64,000 nt of DNA from Roseibium sediminicola (GCF_023156505.1 NZ_JALNMJ010000007.1:202627-266626), one strand, 5' to 3'. Shown: positions 36,735 to 46,140, numbered from the stretch's first letter. A program made the numbers and translations. The notes: generated by a model not told the origin, from the sequence alone.

Positions 36735-36748
36735 ATCATAACAATGAT
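36735..36748. promoter_or_regulatory. Inverted repeat upstream of SDR gene, possible MarR site
   Basis: ATCAT-AACA-ATGAT, 28 bases before the SDR start, in an AT-rich 89-base gap. It may be a binding site for the MarR-type regulator encoded in the same operon. Weak evidence. Confidence 0.35.
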
Positions 36749-36775
36749 AGGTCAGACTGAATTGGAGGCGAAGCG

Positions 36776-37540
36776 ATGCAATTGAGCCAGACCACCGCGC
36801 TGGTGACCGGCGCGGGCAGTGGCCTCGGCGCTGCGACGGCCCGGCATTTCGCCGCCCAGGGCGCCAGGGTCGTCCTGCTTGACTATGACATCGACAAGGC
36901 CGGCAAGGTTGCCGAAGAGATTGGCGCGAAAGCCGTCCAGGCCGATGTCAGCGACGAGGCCGCCGTCGGCCGGGCGCTGGACGAAGCCGCCGGATATCTG
37001 GGGGGCGCGCCGCGGGTGGTCGTCAATTGCGCCGGCGTCGGCTTTGCCGCGCGCATCGTCGGCCGGGAGGGCAAGCTGTCCTTCGACACGTTTGAAAAGA
37101 CGCTCAAGGTCAATCTCTTCGGCACGTTCAACGTCATGAGCCATGCGGCCAGGCGCCTGCTCGAGGAAGAGCCGCTGGAGAATGGCGAGCGCGGCGTGAT
37201 CATCAACACGGCGTCGGTCGCCTTCGAGGACGGCCAGCTCGGACAGGCGGCCTATTCGGCCTCCAAGGGCGGCATCGCCGCCATGTGCCTGCCGGCCGCG
37301 CGCGAGTTCGCCCAGCACGGTGTCCGTGTCATGGCGATCGCACCGGGCCTGTTCCGCACCCCGATGATGGAAGGACTGCCGGAAGAGATCTCGGCCAAGA
37401 TCGCCGCCAATATTCCGTTTCCGCCGCGCCTCGGCGAGCCGGACGAATTCGCGCTGCTCGCCGAACACATCGTCACCAACCCGTTCCTCAACGGGACCAC
37501 CATCCGCCTGGACGGCGCCGTGCGCCTGCCGCCACGCTGA
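36776..37540 (+). CDS. SDR dehydrogenase, 3-hydroxyacyl-CoA type
   Basis: 254 residues. TGAGSGLGAA (about 11-20), NCAGVG (about 84-89), NTASVA and the catalytic Y-x-x-x-K in AYSASKGG (about 161-168). PGLFRTPMMEGLP resembles type II 3-hydroxyacyl-CoA dehydrogenases. Expected to oxidise the beta-hydroxyacyl-CoA made by the next gene's product. Good ribosome site TTGGAGG. Confidence 0.85.
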   Translation: MQLSQTTALVTGAGSGLGAATARHFAAQGARVVLLDYDIDKAGKVAEEIGAKAVQADVSDEAAVGRALDEAAGYLGGAPRVVVNCAGVGFAARIVGREGKLSFDTFEKTLKVNLFGTFNVMSHAARRLLEEEPLENGERGVIINTASVAFEDGQLGQAAYSASKGGIAAMCLPAAREFAQHGVRVMAIAPGLFRTPMMEGLPEEISAKIAANIPFPPRLGEPDEFALLAEHIVTNPFLNGTTIRLDGAVRLPPR

Positions 37541-37550
37541 GGATAGATGA

Positions 37551-38318
37551 ATGTCAGACCCGATCCTGAAAATCGACATCGAAGACAGCGTTGCCACGCT
37601 GACGATGAACCGCCCGGATAAGCGCAATGCCATGTGCGACGCGCTGCTGGAGGCGATTGACGGCTTTTTCTCAAAGCCGCCGGAAGGCGTGAAGGCGGTG
37701 GTGCTGACCGGAACGGCGGGCCATTTCTGCTCCGGGCTCGACCTCAGCGAGCATGTTGCCCGCGACGCGGAAGGCACCATGCGCCATTCCCGCGGCTGGC
37801 ACGAAGTGATGGACCGGATCCAGTTCGGTGGGCTGCCGGTGGTCTCGGCGATGTTCGGCGCGGTGATCGGCGGCGGGCTGGAACTGGCCTCGGCCACCCA
37901 CGCAAGGGTCGCAGAACCGAGCGCCTTTTTCCAGCTGCCGGAAGGCCGGCGCGGGATCTTCGTTGGCGGCGGGGCGTCCGTCCGGGTCGGTCGCATACTC
38001 GGCGCGGACCGGATGACGGAAATGATGCTGACGGGGCGCAAATACAGCGCGGAGGAAGGCCTTGCGCTTGGCCTGACCCATTATGTGGTCGGCGAAGGTG
38101 AGGCGCTGGCCAAGGCCCAGGAGCTGGCGCGCAAGATTGCCTCCAACGCACCGCTCTCCAACTACATCATGATCCAGGCGCTTGCGCGGATCGGCGACAT
38201 GTCCAAGGCCGACGGTCTCTTTACCGAAAGCCTGTGCGCGGCGATCACCCAGACCAGTCCGGATGCGCTGGAAGGCCTTGCCGCCTTCCTGGAAAAGCGT
38301 AACCCAACCTTCCGGTGA
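37551..38318 (+). CDS. Enoyl-CoA hydratase (crotonase family)
   Basis: 255 residues. Oxyanion-hole segments CSGLDLSEH (about 61-69) and GAVIGGGLELAS (about 103-114), and acidic EGRRGIFVGGG (about 132-142). Likely hydrates an aryl-acryloyl-CoA (feruloyl- or coumaroyl-CoA). The absence of a typical feruloyl-CoA hydratase/lyase pattern, and the SDR neighbour, favour hydration followed by beta-oxidation over direct aldehyde release. Confidence 0.85.
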   Translation: MSDPILKIDIEDSVATLTMNRPDKRNAMCDALLEAIDGFFSKPPEGVKAVVLTGTAGHFCSGLDLSEHVARDAEGTMRHSRGWHEVMDRIQFGGLPVVSAMFGAVIGGGLELASATHARVAEPSAFFQLPEGRRGIFVGGGASVRVGRILGADRMTEMMLTGRKYSAEEGLALGLTHYVVGEGEALAKAQELARKIASNAPLSNYIMIQALARIGDMSKADGLFTESLCAAITQTSPDALEGLAAFLEKRNPTFR

Positions 38319-38322
38319 TGCC

Positions 38323-38808
38323 ATGAAGAAACCCTTGTCCGAGCCCGATCTTCCCATGGAAGCTGCAAGTGTCAGTGACGGCACCCTGCGCTCGCTGCAC
38401 GGCTATCAGATCAAGCGCGCCTTCAACGTCATCCAGTCGGACCTCAACCGGACCCTGAAGCCGTTCAAGCTCCGCATGATCACCTACACGGCATTGATCC
38501 TGATCGTCGACAATCCGGGCCTGCGCCAGTCGCAGCTGGCGGAAGCCATGGATATCGAGCGGCCCAATCTGGTCGTGATCATCGACGAGCTGGAACGGCG
38601 CGACCTGATCCTGCGGGACCGGTTGCCGAGCGACCGCAGGGCCTATGCGCTGAAGGCGACGCTGGCCGGGCGACGGCTTTGCGAGAAGGCCGTGGCCGCT
38701 GTTCAGGCTCATGAAGAGCGCCTGCTTAAGGGCATCAACCCGGATGCGCTCAGGACCGCAATGAAAGTGATGCAGCTGATTGAAGCCAACCGGCATCGGG
38801 AGACCTGA
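38323..38808 (+). CDS. MarR-family regulator
   Basis: 161 residues. Winged helix at about 40-125, with QSQLAEAMDIERPNLVVIIDELERRDLI and the wing RLPSDRRAYAL (residues about 61-106). Position inside a ligase/hydratase operon matches hydroxycinnamate regulators of the CouR/HcaR type, which bind the CoA thioester and release DNA. ATG at 38323 is 4 bases after the hydratase stop. Confidence 0.85.
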   Translation: MKKPLSEPDLPMEAASVSDGTLRSLHGYQIKRAFNVIQSDLNRTLKPFKLRMITYTALILIVDNPGLRQSQLAEAMDIERPNLVVIIDELERRDLILRDRLPSDRRAYALKATLAGRRLCEKAVAAVQAHEERLLKGINPDALRTAMKVMQLIEANRHRET

Positions 38809-38830
38809 GATGGCCTTGGGAGGAGCAGTC

Positions 38831-40645
38831 ATGAAACGCACAGCGGACTTTCAGACCCATTCCGTCGACCTGGAAAAGCGTGCCGACGGATCGATGCTGA
38901 TGAGATCGACCCATGCGCTGACCCCGACGGTCGAGCGGACCGGCGACTGGCTGCACCAGTGGGCGGAAACCGCGCCGGACCGGATTTTCCTGGCAGAACG
39001 CAGCGGTGCCGGCTGGCGCGAGGAAAGTTATGCCGATGTGCTCGGCAAGGTGCGCGCCGTCGGTGCTGCGCTGCTGGCGCGGGGGCTGGATGCCTCGACC
39101 CCGATCCTGGTGATGTCCGGCAACGGCGTCGATCACGGCATCCTCGCCCTTGCCGCGCAATATGTCGGCGTGCCGATCGTGCCGGTCGCGGAGCAATATG
39201 CCCTGGTGCATGGCGCCCACGGACGTCTGCGCGAAGTGATCGGCCTTGTCCGGCCGAAGATGGCCTACGTGGTCGACGCGGAGCAGTTCGGCGAAGCGCT
39301 TGCACTGGAGGCGCTGGAGGGCGTCGAGATCGTCGCCAGCCGACCCGGAGGCAGAAACGTCACCGCCTTCGACGACCTTCTGAAGGGCGACGGCGGCATC
39401 GATGCCGACGAGGCCTTTGCTGGGGTGACGCCCGATACCGTCGGCAAGATCCTGATGACCTCCGGGTCCACCTCAAGCCCCAAGGGCGTGCTGACCACGC
39501 ATCGGATGATGTGCGTCAACCAGGCCCAGCTCGCAGATGGGCTGCCTTTCCTGAGAAAACGCCCGCCGGTGCTTGTCGACTGGCTGCCCTGGAACCATGT
39601 CTTCGGCGGCTCGCACAATTTCAACATGATGCTGGCAAATGGCGGCAGCCTCTATATCGACGACGGCAAGCCGGTGAAGGGCCTGTTCGAGCGCACTGTC
39701 GAAAACCTCGGCCTGAAAACCGGGACGCTCTGTTTCAATGTTCCGCTCGGTTTCGGCATGCTCTTGAAGGCGCTGAAGGAAGACGACGGACTGCGCCGCC
39801 GGTTCTTTGAAGATCTCGACCTGGTCTTCTACGCGGGCGCGTCGTTGCCGCAGGATGTCTGGTCCGGCTTCGAGCAGATGGCACTGGAGGTCAAGGGCGA
39901 GATCCCGCTGATGACCTCGTCCTGGGGCCTCACCGAAACCGCGCCCGCGGCCATGATGCAGCAGGAACCGGCGCCGCGCTCCGGCATTGTCGGCGTGCCG
40001 GTCAACGGCGTCACCGTGAAACTGATTCCGGACGAGGACATGCGCTGCGAAGTGCGCGTCAAGGGACCGAGCGTGATGCCCGGCTATTTCAACGATCCGG
40101 AGAAGACTGAAGCCGCCTTTGACGACGAGGGCTTCTTCATCACCGGCGACGCCATGGTGTTCCTGGACAAGGACGATCCCAACAAGGGCATGCGTTTCGA
40201 TGGCCGGATTTCCGAGGATTTCAAGCTGCAATCGGGCACCTGGGTGCGCGCGGCGCAGCTGAAACTCGACATGCTCTCCCGCCTTGCACCGCTCGTGTCC
40301 GATCTGGTGGTGACCGGCGCGGACCGGAACCAGATCGGCGTGATGATCTTCCCGAACGTGGCCGAGCTGACCCGCGAAGGTTTCGAGCTGACCGAGGCGG
40401 ACGGTGCCTATGCCTGCAAGCTGCTGCAGGGCGAGATCCACCGGCGCCTGTCCGAACGCGCCCGCGAGATCAGCGGCAGTTCCACGCTTGTCTCGCGTGC
40501 CATCGTGCTCGCCGAGCCGCCGTCCATGCCCGAAGGCGAGATGACGGCCAAAGGCAATCTGAATATCCGCAAGGTTCTGGCGCGCCGGGCGGCGCTGCTG
40601 GAGCGGCTTTACACCGACGATGACCCGGCTGTGGTCACACTCTGA
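38831..40645 (+). CDS. fcs: Feruloyl-CoA synthase-like acyl-CoA ligase
   Basis: 604 residues, AMP-forming ligase. The AMP-binding loop MTSGSTSSPKGVLTTHR is at about 209-225; VDWLPWNHVFGGSHNFN (about 251-267) is the feruloyl-CoA synthase subfamily signature. The C-terminal catalytic Lys is in MTAKGNLNIRKV. GGGAGGAGCAGTC precedes ATG 38831; an in-frame ATG at 38810 is less likely. Activates ferulate, coumarate or caffeate with CoA and ATP. Confidence 0.87.
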   Translation: MKRTADFQTHSVDLEKRADGSMLMRSTHALTPTVERTGDWLHQWAETAPDRIFLAERSGAGWREESYADVLGKVRAVGAALLARGLDASTPILVMSGNGVDHGILALAAQYVGVPIVPVAEQYALVHGAHGRLREVIGLVRPKMAYVVDAEQFGEALALEALEGVEIVASRPGGRNVTAFDDLLKGDGGIDADEAFAGVTPDTVGKILMTSGSTSSPKGVLTTHRMMCVNQAQLADGLPFLRKRPPVLVDWLPWNHVFGGSHNFNMMLANGGSLYIDDGKPVKGLFERTVENLGLKTGTLCFNVPLGFGMLLKALKEDDGLRRRFFEDLDLVFYAGASLPQDVWSGFEQMALEVKGEIPLMTSSWGLTETAPAAMMQQEPAPRSGIVGVPVNGVTVKLIPDEDMRCEVRVKGPSVMPGYFNDPEKTEAAFDDEGFFITGDAMVFLDKDDPNKGMRFDGRISEDFKLQSGTWVRAAQLKLDMLSRLAPLVSDLVVTGADRNQIGVMIFPNVAELTREGFELTEADGAYACKLLQGEIHRRLSERAREISGSSTLVSRAIVLAEPPSMPEGEMTAKGNLNIRKVLARRAALLERLYTDDDPAVVTL

Positions 40646-40661
40646 TTGAGGAGCGCTTGAA

Positions 40662-41534
40662 ATGGTCGACATCACCAAGGTTCGCGCCATCGACATTCAC
40701 ACCCATGCGGAAGAGCCCTGCGGCTGTCATTCGGACGACGGCTATGACGAATTGCAGGCGACCATGGCGAAATATTTCCGCGCGCCCTGGACCCATCCGC
40801 CGACCGTGCCTGAGACGGCGCAGCATTACCGGGAACAGAACATCGCCGCGGTGATCTTCCCGGTCGATGCGGAGCGGGAAACCGGCTACCGGCGTTACAA
40901 GAACGAGGAGGTCGCCGAGCTCGCCGCCGAGAATGACGACGTGCTCATTCCCTTTGCCTCGATCGATCCGCACAAGGGCAAGCTGGGTGCGCGTGAGGCC
41001 CGGCGACTTATGAAGGAGTTCGGTATCAAGGGCTTCAAGTTCCACCCGACCATGCAGGGTTTCTATCCCAATGACCGCATGGCCTACGAGCTTTATGAGG
41101 CGATCGCGGAGGAGGGGGGTATTGCGCTCTTCCATACCGGCCAGACAGGCGTCGGCAGCGGCATGCGCGGCGGCAACGGCATGCGGCTCAAATACTCCAA
41201 CCCGATGTATATGGACGATGTTGCGGTCGACTTCCCGGACATGAAGATCATCCTGGCGCACCCCTCCTTCCCCTGGCAGGAGGAGGCGCTGGCCGTCGCC
41301 CAGCACAAGCCGAATGTCTATATCGACCTCTCCGGCTGGTCGCCGAAATACTTCCCCGAGATTCTGGTCAAATACTGCAATTCGATCCTGAAGAAGAAGG
41401 TGCTGTTCGGTTCCGACTGGCCGATGATCACGCCGGAACGCTGGCTCTCCGATTTCGAGCAGATCGCCATCAAGGACGAGCTGCGCCCCGACATCATCAA
41501 GGGCAATGCCGCAAGGCTGCTGGGGCTGTCATGA
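40662..41534 (+). CDS. Amidohydrolase, probable hydroxyphenyl-beta-ketoacyl-CoA hydrolase
   Basis: 290 residues, COG2159 amidohydrolase. Metal site residues in DIHTHAE (about 10-16), FKFHPTM, LFHTGQ, LAHPSFPW and FGSDWPM. In the Agrobacterium hydroxycinnamate pathway a protein of this type cleaves the 4-hydroxyphenyl-beta-ketoacyl-CoA to an aromatic acid and acetyl-CoA. Same neighbours here support that role. Overlaps the next gene (ATGA). Confidence 0.8.
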   Translation: MVDITKVRAIDIHTHAEEPCGCHSDDGYDELQATMAKYFRAPWTHPPTVPETAQHYREQNIAAVIFPVDAERETGYRRYKNEEVAELAAENDDVLIPFASIDPHKGKLGAREARRLMKEFGIKGFKFHPTMQGFYPNDRMAYELYEAIAEEGGIALFHTGQTGVGSGMRGGNGMRLKYSNPMYMDDVAVDFPDMKIILAHPSFPWQEEALAVAQHKPNVYIDLSGWSPKYFPEILVKYCNSILKKKVLFGSDWPMITPERWLSDFEQIAIKDELRPDIIKGNAARLLGLS

Positions 41535-41986
41535 TTATTCCCGCGCTCAGCCATTTTTGCGATCTGGAGGTCGAGCTCGGCCCGGTCCGCGAGATGGGCG
41601 CGGGCCGGAACGGTGCCCGGCGAATCATTCCGATTGTCGGCGGCATGGTGTCAGGCAAGGTCTCGGGCACCATCCTGAACCTCGGCGCCGACTGGCAGAC
41701 AACGCTTGCCGACGGTTCTTCCGATATCGACACGCGCTATGCCTTCGAAACCGATGACGGCGCGGTGATCGAGATCGTCAACAAGGGCGTGCGGCACGGC
41801 CCGCCGGAGGTTCTGAACGCGCTTGCGCGCGGCGAGGAGGTCGATCCGGCGCTCTATTATTTCCGCACGAGCGCACGGCTGGAGACCGGCGACCAGCGCT
41901 ATGCCTGGGTCAACCGCACGATCTTTGTCGGCACCGGCCGGCGGCTCGCTTCCGCCGTCCAGGTGTCGCTTTTTGCCGTCAAGTGA
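41531..41986 (+). CDS. DUF3237 family protein
   Basis: 151 residues. The DUF3237 pattern is clear: GARRIIPIVGGMVSGKVSGTI (residues about 26-46), GADWQTTLADGSSDIDTRY and DGAVIEI. Predicted small beta-barrel of unknown function, often beside aromatic-acid genes. Coupled to the amidohydrolase by ATGA overlap, so it probably takes part in the same pathway. Confidence 0.85.
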   Translation: MIIPALSHFCDLEVELGPVREMGAGRNGARRIIPIVGGMVSGKVSGTILNLGADWQTTLADGSSDIDTRYAFETDDGAVIEIVNKGVRHGPPEVLNALARGEEVDPALYYFRTSARLETGDQRYAWVNRTIFVGTGRRLASAVQVSLFAVK

Positions 41987-42042
41987 GGATGGTTTGAGAT
42001 GTTCCATCAGTCCCTTGCCAACGGCTTGTCCCACACCCACAG

Positions 42043-42148
42043 CGTCATCCTGAGGAGGACCGCAAGGTCCGTCTCGAAGGATCTGCAACGCATTCGGGCG
42101 CAAGCGGCCGATCCTTCGAGACGGGCTGTCGCCCTCCTCAGGATGACG
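42043..42148. repeat. Palindromic repeat family B, copy 2, inside operon
   Basis: 106 bases bounded by CGTCATCCTGAGGAGG and CCTCCTCAGGATGACG, with internal TCTCGAAGGATC and GATCCTTCGAGA. It sits in the 224-base gap between the DUF3237 and acyl-CoA dehydrogenase genes and can fold into a long RNA hairpin. Confidence 0.82.
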
Positions 42149-42210
42149 TTGTTGGGGGCTGAGGGGCTGCTTACCTTCGGTTGGAAACCAGGCGCACGCG
42201 AGGACCGCGC

Positions 42211-43785
42211 ATGAAACCCTTTTCCGCTCCTCTGGACGACATCCTGTTCTCGCTGGAACATGTGGCCGGCGCGCCCGTCCTGCCGCATTGGGACAGGGAC
42301 CTTGCCGCCGAGATCGGCGCGCATTTCGCCGCCTTTGCCGAAGGCCAGCTGGCGCCGCTGAACGAGCCTGGCGACAGGCAGGGGGGCCGGCTGGAGAACG
42401 GCCGGGTGCGGATGCCGGACGGGTTCAAGGACGCCTATGCCGCCTATGCCGAACAGGGCTGGTCAGGGCTGACGGTGCCGGAAGCCCATGGCGGGCAGGG
42501 GCTCGACGCCACCGTTCTGGGCATCACCTCGGAGATCTTTTCCGGTGCGAACCACAGCCTGCAGATGGTGACGGGTCTGGTGCCCGGTGCCGTCAGCACG
42601 TTGATGGATTTTGGCACCGAAGACCAGCAGGCCCGCTACCTGCCGGACTTTGCCTCCGGCGCCGCGCTGGCGACCATGTGCCTGAGCGAACCCGAAGCCG
42701 GATCCGACCTGTCGCGGATCCGCTGCCGGGCAACGCCGTCGGGCGACAAATGGTTGGTCAACGGCGAGAAGATCTTCATCTCAGGTGGCGACCAGGACAT
42801 GAGCGAGACGATCCATCACCTGGTGCTGGCACGCACCTCCGATGACGGGCTCAAGGGCCTGTCCCTGTTCCTGTGTCCGGGCACGTTGAACGACGGCAGC
42901 CGCAATACTGTCTCGGTCACCCGGATCGAGGAGAAAATGGGCCTGCATGCGTCGCCGACCTGCCAGCTCCGGTTCGATAATGCTGAGGCCGAACTGGTCG
43001 GGGAGGAGGGCGCCGGGCTCAAGGCCATGTTCACGATCATGAACCATGCCCGTGTCGATGTCGCTCTGCAGGGCGTGGCCCATGCCGCCCGGGCCGCCGA
43101 CATTGCCCGCAGCTACGCGGCGGAGCGCGTCCAGGGACGGGGCGCGGACGGGGCGCCGGTGACACTCGATCACCATGCCGATGTCCGGCGCATGCTCGAC
43201 GAGATCGACATGCTGGCGCTCGGCGGGCGGGCTCTTGCCCATCTGACACTGGTAATGATCGAGGTTGGTGAAGCCCCCGAGTTTGCGGAGTTCCTGAAGC
43301 CGGTCGCCAAGGTCTATTGCACCGAAGCGGGCATGCGCGCGACCGAGCTCGGCATGCAGGTGCTTGGCGGCTATGGCTATTTGAAGGAATACTTTTTGGA
43401 ACAGGCCTACCGTGACGCCCGCATCGCAGCGATCTACGAGGGCGCCAACGGCATTCACGAGCGCACTCTGGTGACACGACTGCTGCCGGCTGACGCCGGC
43501 CGGGCCTTTGAGGCCTTTCTTCAGGCCGAATGCGGCGCACGCGGCCCGAGCCATCCCCGGCTCCTGAAGCTGATGCAGTCCTGGCAGGCGGCGCGGGACC
43601 AGGTGCTGGCCAGTGCCGATCCGTCGGAACTCGCCCATGACTTCATGGCGCTCACCTGCGGCACGCTGCTGCCTTTCCTTTGGGCGCGCATGACGGACGC
43701 CGCCGAACACCATCCGGACCCGGCAAGGATCCGGCGGCTGGCGAACAAGGCACTGGCGCCAAGGGGATTTTTGTCGACGACGTGA
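42211..43785 (+). CDS. Acyl-CoA dehydrogenase
   Basis: 524 residues. SEPEAGSDLSRIR (about 165-177), the FAD/substrate region KIFISGGDQDMSE, and the catalytic-Glu region AAIYEGANGIHERTLV (about 408-423). The length and C-terminal extension resemble DmdC-type, longer than short-chain enzymes of about 380. It may oxidise dihydro (arylpropanoyl) substrates so they enter the same route. ATG at 42211 follows GAGGA; the in-frame TTG at 42181 is less likely. Confidence 0.88.
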   Translation: MKPFSAPLDDILFSLEHVAGAPVLPHWDRDLAAEIGAHFAAFAEGQLAPLNEPGDRQGGRLENGRVRMPDGFKDAYAAYAEQGWSGLTVPEAHGGQGLDATVLGITSEIFSGANHSLQMVTGLVPGAVSTLMDFGTEDQQARYLPDFASGAALATMCLSEPEAGSDLSRIRCRATPSGDKWLVNGEKIFISGGDQDMSETIHHLVLARTSDDGLKGLSLFLCPGTLNDGSRNTVSVTRIEEKMGLHASPTCQLRFDNAEAELVGEEGAGLKAMFTIMNHARVDVALQGVAHAARAADIARSYAAERVQGRGADGAPVTLDHHADVRRMLDEIDMLALGGRALAHLTLVMIEVGEAPEFAEFLKPVAKVYCTEAGMRATELGMQVLGGYGYLKEYFLEQAYRDARIAAIYEGANGIHERTLVTRLLPADAGRAFEAFLQAECGARGPSHPRLLKLMQSWQAARDQVLASADPSELAHDFMALTCGTLLPFLWARMTDAAEHHPDPARIRRLANKALAPRGFLSTT

Positions 43786-43878
43786 GGGGATGGGAACGGC
43801 TCTCAAGGCCCTGAGTACACTTCCGCCACGTCGCTCGGCGGGAATGGGGATGCATGTTTGCGGTCTTCTGTCCCACAT

Positions 43879-43990
43879 CGTCATCCCATGGCTTGACCAT
43901 GGGATCCATGCCGTTGCGTCTCCAGCTTGCAAGGTCTCGTTGAATGGTCAGGTCACGGCATGGATTGCCGGATCAAGTCCGGCAATGACG
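43879..43990. repeat. Palindromic intergenic repeat family C
   Basis: 112 bases bounded by CGTCATCCCATGG and GGCAATGACG. Nested inverted pairs CCATGG..CCATGG, GGATCCATGCCGT and ACGGCATGGATTGCC, CCGGATCAAGTCCGG. Lies in the 532-base gap before the LysR gene, next to repeat A copy 4. No gene seen in the gap. Confidence 0.75.
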
Positions 43991-44056
43991 AACGAAGTGA
44001 GAGAGTGACGGGAATGGCTAGCCGGCAAATTGGAGGCAAGTTCGCCACATAGTCGG

Positions 44057-44207
44057 TGTCACCCCGGGCGCGCAACGCGAGACCCGGGGCCCACTCATTT
44101 CCAGAGCGAGTGAAGGTTTCATTGAGCCTCATGCCACGCACCAGGTCTTCAGCAAGCTGACTCGCGAGTAGGCCCCGGATCTCCGCTGCGCTGCGTCCGG
44201 GATGACA
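44057..44207. repeat. Intergenic repeat family A, copy 4 (long form)
   Basis: 151 bases bounded by TGTCACCCCGGGC and CGTCCGGGATGACA. The left part matches the copy at 9592; the right part CTCCGCTGCGCTGCGTCCGGGATGACA-like end (20-base core CGCTGCGCTGCGTCCGGGAT) is shared with the copy at 8743. Confidence 0.78.
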
Positions 44208-44317
44208 ACTGTGGGGTGGCACGTTCCAGGAGGAGCGAAACGGGAGATTTGAGTTGCCCTTCCCAATCTTCCCATCCTGACGCATGGTGGCCCCAAAGAA
44301 ACAAAAGGCTTTCCTTC

Positions 44318-45220
44318 ATGCATCCGCTCAATCTCGAACAGTTGAAGGCGTTTCTCGCCGTGGTGCGCCATGGCGGCGTCAACAAGGCGGCGCATATCCT
44401 GAACCTGACCCAGCCGGCGGTGACCACACGGCTGAAACGGCTGGAGGAATCGCTCGGTACCGAGCTGTTCGAGCGCTCGCCCGGCCGCCTCAAGCTGACC
44501 AAGCGTGGTGAGTTGCTGCAGACTTTCGCCGAACAGTTCGAGCGCCTGTCCGACAAGGTCGAGGAGACGGTGGTCGCGCCGGAGGGCATCGACCGGCATT
44601 TGCGCATCGGTGCCTCGGAGACCATCGCGCAATGCTGGTTGCCGGACCTGGTGGCCGCGCTTCGGGCCGACTATCCCAACCTGATCGTGGAGATCAATGT
44701 CGACATCTCGGTGAACCTGCGCGCCGGGCTGATCGACCGGGAGATCGATCTGGCGCTGCTGCTTGGGCCGATTTCGGAATATTCGGTCGACAATGTCGAG
44801 CTGCCCGGATTTGACCTTGCCTGGTATGTCCAGGCCGGAAGCGAGGCGGAGGACGGGGCGCTGCTGCTGCGGGAAAAGCCTGTGATCACCTATGCCCGCC
44901 ACACGCGGCCCTACCGGGAACTGAAGACCCTGTTGCAGGAGCGGGTGGCGACGGATGTGCAGCTGTTTCCCTCTTCCTCCCTGTCCGCCTGTTTCCGGCT
45001 GGTGGAAGCGGGGCTCGGCGTCGCGGCGCTGCCCAGAGCGCTCGCCCGGCCTTATGTGGAGGGCGGCCGCATCGAGGCATTCGATCCCGGTTTTGTGCCG
45101 GATGCCCTGAGGTTTTCGGCGAGTTATCTCGGCGATCCGCGCAGCCATGTGGTGGCCGCCGCGGCGCAAAAGGCGCTCGAGGTGGCGGAGGTCTATTCAG
45201 GCTATAAAGATCCTTTATAG
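44318..45220 (+). CDS. LysR-family transcriptional regulator
   Basis: 300 residues. N-terminal HTH (about 3-62: LEQLKAFLAVVRHGGVNKAA and NLTQPAVTTRLKRLEE), then a LysR substrate-binding domain. It lies 72 bases ahead of, and in the same direction as, the DUF1445 and second TRAP genes, so it probably controls them. ATG at 44318 lacks a strong ribosome site. Confidence 0.88.
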   Translation: MHPLNLEQLKAFLAVVRHGGVNKAAHILNLTQPAVTTRLKRLEESLGTELFERSPGRLKLTKRGELLQTFAEQFERLSDKVEETVVAPEGIDRHLRIGASETIAQCWLPDLVAALRADYPNLIVEINVDISVNLRAGLIDREIDLALLLGPISEYSVDNVELPGFDLAWYVQAGSEAEDGALLLREKPVITYARHTRPYRELKTLLQERVATDVQLFPSSSLSACFRLVEAGLGVAALPRALARPYVEGGRIEAFDPGFVPDALRFSASYLGDPRSHVVAAAAQKALEVAEVYSGYKDPL

Positions 45221-45292
45221 AAACACCCAAAAAACTTCGATTTGAGATTATGGGCGCTCTGCGGGACCCTTTCCTGACTGGAGGAAAATCCT

Positions 45293-46120
45293 GTGTTGCA
45301 GAGCTACGAAACCCTAAGACAAACAGGCATTGCCACTGTCCGCGCACAGATCCGCTCGGGCGGCTATGCCTCGCACACGGCCGGTCTCGGCAGGAACCTG
45401 CTGCAGGCGAACCTGGCCATCATTCCGCAAGAATTCGCGTTGGATTTCATGCGCTTCTGCCAGCGCAACCCGAAACCGTGCCCCTTGATTGGAGCGTCGG
45501 ATACCGGCAATCCGATCCTGTTTACCCTCGGCCAGGATATCGACATCCGCACGGACGTGCCAGCCTACAACATCTATCGCAACGGACAACTGGTGCAATC
45601 GGTGACGGAGATAGGGGATCTCTGGACCGACGATCTGGTCGCCTTCGCGCTCGGCTGTTCCTTCACCTTCGAACACGCCCTGATCGAGGCCGGCTTCGAG
45701 CTTTGGCACATCGCCAACAACGTCACCGTGCCGATGTACCGCTCCAGCCTGGAGACAGTTCCGGCCGGACCGTTCCGCGGGCCGACGGTTGTCTCCATGC
45801 GCATGATCCCGGAAGAGCGGGTCGAGGAAGCCGTCGCGATTTCGGCGCGGTTTCCACTGGCACACGGCTCGCCCGTCCATGTGGGCGATCCGGCGGCCAT
45901 CGGTATTTCGGATCTCTCGGCACCTGACTGGGGAGACAGCGTGCCTCAACCGGCGGGTCATACGCCGGTTTTCTGGGCCTGCGGGGTTACCCCCCAGGCC
46001 GTCATCCAGCAAGCGGCGCTGCCGCTGCTGATCACGCACAAGCCGGGGCACATGCTGATCACCGATGTGCCCGATACGGCGGAAATTCCAATCATAACAA
46101 ACAAGAACATGCCAAGATAA
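45293..46120 (+). CDS. DUF1445 / YcsI-type putative hydro-lyase
   Basis: 275 residues. DUF1445 (D-glutamate cyclase-like) pattern: FMRFCQRNPKPCPLIGASDTG (residues about 53-73, conserved CPL), FALGCSFTFEHALIEAG (about 117-133), PFRGPTVVSMRMIP and HKPGHMLITDVPD. GTG start with GGAGGAAAATCCT upstream. Families like this act on hydroxy or amino dicarboxylic acids; the substrate here is probably what the next TRAP importer brings in. Confidence 0.85.
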   Translation: MLQSYETLRQTGIATVRAQIRSGGYASHTAGLGRNLLQANLAIIPQEFALDFMRFCQRNPKPCPLIGASDTGNPILFTLGQDIDIRTDVPAYNIYRNGQLVQSVTEIGDLWTDDLVAFALGCSFTFEHALIEAGFELWHIANNVTVPMYRSSLETVPAGPFRGPTVVSMRMIPEERVEEAVAISARFPLAHGSPVHVGDPAAIGISDLSAPDWGDSVPQPAGHTPVFWACGVTPQAVIQQAALPLLITHKPGHMLITDVPDTAEIPIITNKNMPR

Positions 46121-46140
46121 ACCTTCACGGAGTGGAACCT

